Source: Helicobacter ailurogastricus (GTDB taxonomy: Bacteria; Campylobacterota; Campylobacteria; Campylobacterales; Helicobacteraceae). Taken from it: 64,000 nt of DNA. The stretch is from assembly GCF_001282945.1 (NCBI RefSeq), contig NZ_CDMG01000009.1:411504-475503 (forward strand), written 5' to 3'. The notes below the pieces were generated by a model. That model was not told where the DNA came from. It was given only the letters and a program-made list of their open reading frames with translations, and ran no database searches. The translations under genes and the position numbers were made by a program. Below are positions 62,998 through 64,000 of this stretch, piece by piece. Each line of letters begins with the position of its first letter. Positions within the stretch are counted from its first letter, which is position 1.

Positions 62998-63003
62998 AAT
63001 ATA
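62998..63003 (-). promoter_or_regulatory. -10 box for toxin-like mRNA
   Basis: TATATT on the minus strand preceded by T-rich blocks. The RNA would start around 62991, giving a leader of about 100 bases before the peptide ATG. Confidence 0.5.
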
Positions 63004-63130
63004 GCCAAAAATGGTTGAAAAATACACTTTTTACAAGAGCTTAGAATTTTTGAGAAGACCTTAACTTTTTTATTTTTTAATCCACACCAGCCTAACTATG
63101 CTACCCTTGCCCCAGTCAAAGGATTGCGTA

Positions 63131-63331
63131 TTGAGCCGCAAAGAACGCATTAAACTTGAAATTGATGTTTTGAGGGTCTTGATAGTGGTCCTGCTCACCA
63201 CCACCTTTGGGATTTTTGGATTTGCCACCATTAGTTATCTCAAGGTTAATCTTTTTCAAGGCATTGCGATTTTCATTGGACTAACAATCCTAAGCGATTC
63301 TCATCGCTCAAGGCTTGGTAGATTTGCTTGA
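63131..63331 (+). CDS. Small two-helix membrane protein, 3' end altered
   Basis: From TTG 63131, seven bases after AAAGGA, the text is 'MSRKERIKLEIDVLRVLIVV' followed by two hydrophobic stretches. Similar small membrane proteins occur in Campylobacterota, function unknown. The last dozen residues ('SDSHRSRLGRFA') come from DNA antisense to another gene remnant, so the original end is lost. An upstream ATG (63098) has no ribosome site. Confidence 0.5.
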   Translation: MSRKERIKLEIDVLRVLIVVLLTTTFGIFGFATISYLKVNLFQGIAIFIGLTILSDSHRSRLGRFA

Positions 63332-63605
63332 ATTTTTGCGCTGCAGCGCTGTATTTTTGCCGTCTGTGTTTAGAAACCCGTTTTTGCAAAGCATCCTGAA
63401 TTGGGGGTGTGCCTTCCTGTTCCTTAGTTTGGGAGGCTTTCTGTTTTTTAGGAGGTTTAAGTTTTAGGTTCTTACCATACACTTGATACGCTTTGGATGT
63501 GGTGATTCGAGCGTATCCAACCTCTTCTTTAGAAAAAGTTAAAATCCTCCAAAAATTTGAAAAACTTGTCTGTTTGACCTATTTTTGATGTGTCGATTAG
63601 GTTTG
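63273..63605 (-). pseudogene. Degenerate gene, frameshifted near 63530
   Basis: Minus-strand text 'SKIGQTDKFFKFLEDFNFF' ends in a stop, while the next frame continues 'SKEEVGYARITTSKAYQVYG', then Lys/Gln-rich 'LKLKPPKKQKASQTKEQEG' and ends 'IYQALSDENRLGLLVQ'. One missing base near 63530 would join them. It is the 3' part of a lost gene, perhaps from a mobile element. Family not recognised. Confidence 0.5.
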
Positions 63606-63644
63606 AGATTACCTAAACTTCATTGTGCCAATGGCACATATAAG

Positions 63645-63650
63645 ATTATA
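63645..63650 (-). promoter_or_regulatory. TATAAT box followed by a hairpin
   Basis: A perfect TATAAT on the minus strand; the RNA would begin near 63638, almost at a 6-bp perfect hairpin (TGTGCC-ATT-GGCACA, 63625-63639). Gene served unknown. Confidence 0.4.
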
Positions 63651-63891
63651 ACCGTGTTTTAATTGACATTGGGGGGACACATCAGTATGTTTGGCTATCG
63701 CCTCCTTTGATATGCCACGAGTCGACCAATGCTACTAGGTGCACAATATAACTACTGCTTTATCTTGGTAGTAAGATCATTTTGGGCATTAATGTGGAGT
63801 ATATAAGAATTTTTTGAAGAGCCGATTCATCCTGCAAAAAAGAAATTTATTAGGATTTTGTACGTTGTCGAGAAGATTAATAGGTCTGTTG

Positions 63892-64000
63892 ATGAGGTGT
63901 ATAAAATGTAGGAAAAAAGAGGTGGAGCGCGCGGTGAAACATAGGGTGCGTATAGAGAAGGAAAGAATACGTGCGGAAGAAGAGAAAATATGCACAGAGA
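63892..64000 (+). pseudogene. Partial coiled-coil frame at the window end
   Basis: Open from ATG 63892 to the edge, rich in Glu/Arg/Lys ('VKHRVRIEKERIRAEEEK'). In the frame just before it, a different text 'KKKFIRILYVVEKINRSVDE' runs to a stop at 63909-63911. Joining them needs one shift near 63905, so this looks like a frameshifted gene. Identity unknown. Confidence 0.35.

Noticed and set aside
63789-63995. Minus-strand 68-codon frame near the window end
   Set aside because: Antisense to the coiled-coil frame; composition is Ser/Phe/Leu-rich as expected for a shadow.

Overview
The window is chromosomal DNA from a gastric, non-pylori Helicobacter, most like the H. felis/H. heilmannii/H. bizzozeronii group. 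This is judged from protein families rather than a search. The evidence includes CheA with a fused receiver domain, HpaA-type lipoproteins, a Helicobacter-type alpha-1,3-fucosyltransferase, 2-oxoglutarate oxidoreductase (OorDABC), the futalosine menaquinone enzymes, HypBCD, gamma-glutamyltranspeptidase, and short blocks whose order matches H. pylori (HP0391-0394, HP0813-0817, HP0581-0591, HP0654-0657, HP0714-0717, HP0831-0832, from memory). Coding is dense, G+C is in the mid-40s percent, many genes overlap, and several homopolymer tracts could switch genes on and off.

Layout. 1-5.2 kb: chemotaxis operon on the minus strand (cheV, cheAY, cheW, receptor). 5.2-10 kb: LpxH-like hydrolase, ThiS, a fucosyltransferase with an 11-G tract, a second receptor and a degenerate piece of a second fucosyltransferase. 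10-14 kb: MBL hydrolase, ThiF-like enzyme, MotAB, a small exported protein and an HpaA-family lipoprotein. 14-21 kb: glnA, cstA, an outer-membrane protein with a damaged start, a GntP permease with a missing middle and 3-hydroxybutyrate dehydrogenase. 21-28.5 kb: mqnD, a hydrolase, flhB, and mobA/moaA separated by a DpnII-type (GATC) restriction-modification pair. 27.4-33.7 kb: mqnE, bamA, mqnC and an M16 protein. 33.6-35.7 kb: hypBCD. 35.8-38 kb: rdgB and a phosphoethanolamine transferase whose 15-G tract leaves it out of frame. 38-46 kb: pyrC, tonB-like, fliN, nth, feoA, an AsmA-like giant and mltG. 46-51.8 kb: oorDABC followed by a lysA-chorismate mutase-prephenate dehydratase-like fusion. 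52-57 kb: two Sel1 proteins, rpoN, lptB, tsaE and dnaX. 57-61.4 kb: ggt, speE, coaE and a second restriction-modification pair.

The last 2.6 kb is decayed accessory DNA. It holds a frameshifted 3' end of dnaK with a terminator, a broken AAA ATPase, other gene remnants and, in my view the most interesting feature, a compact locus that looks like a type I toxin-antitoxin system. That locus has an 18-residue hydrophobic peptide on the minus strand, a start codon inside a stem-loop, complementary 5' and 3' mRNA segments, and an opposing promoter for an antisense RNA. The design recalls H. pylori AapA/IsoA, but the peptide does not resemble the AapA sequences I remember.

Functional links: motility and chemotaxis (che genes, two receptors, motAB, flhB, fliN, rpoN), anaerobic-type central metabolism (oor, menaquinone, hydrogenase maturation), surface variation (fucosyltransferase, phosphoethanolamine transferase, outer-membrane protein) and two restriction systems.
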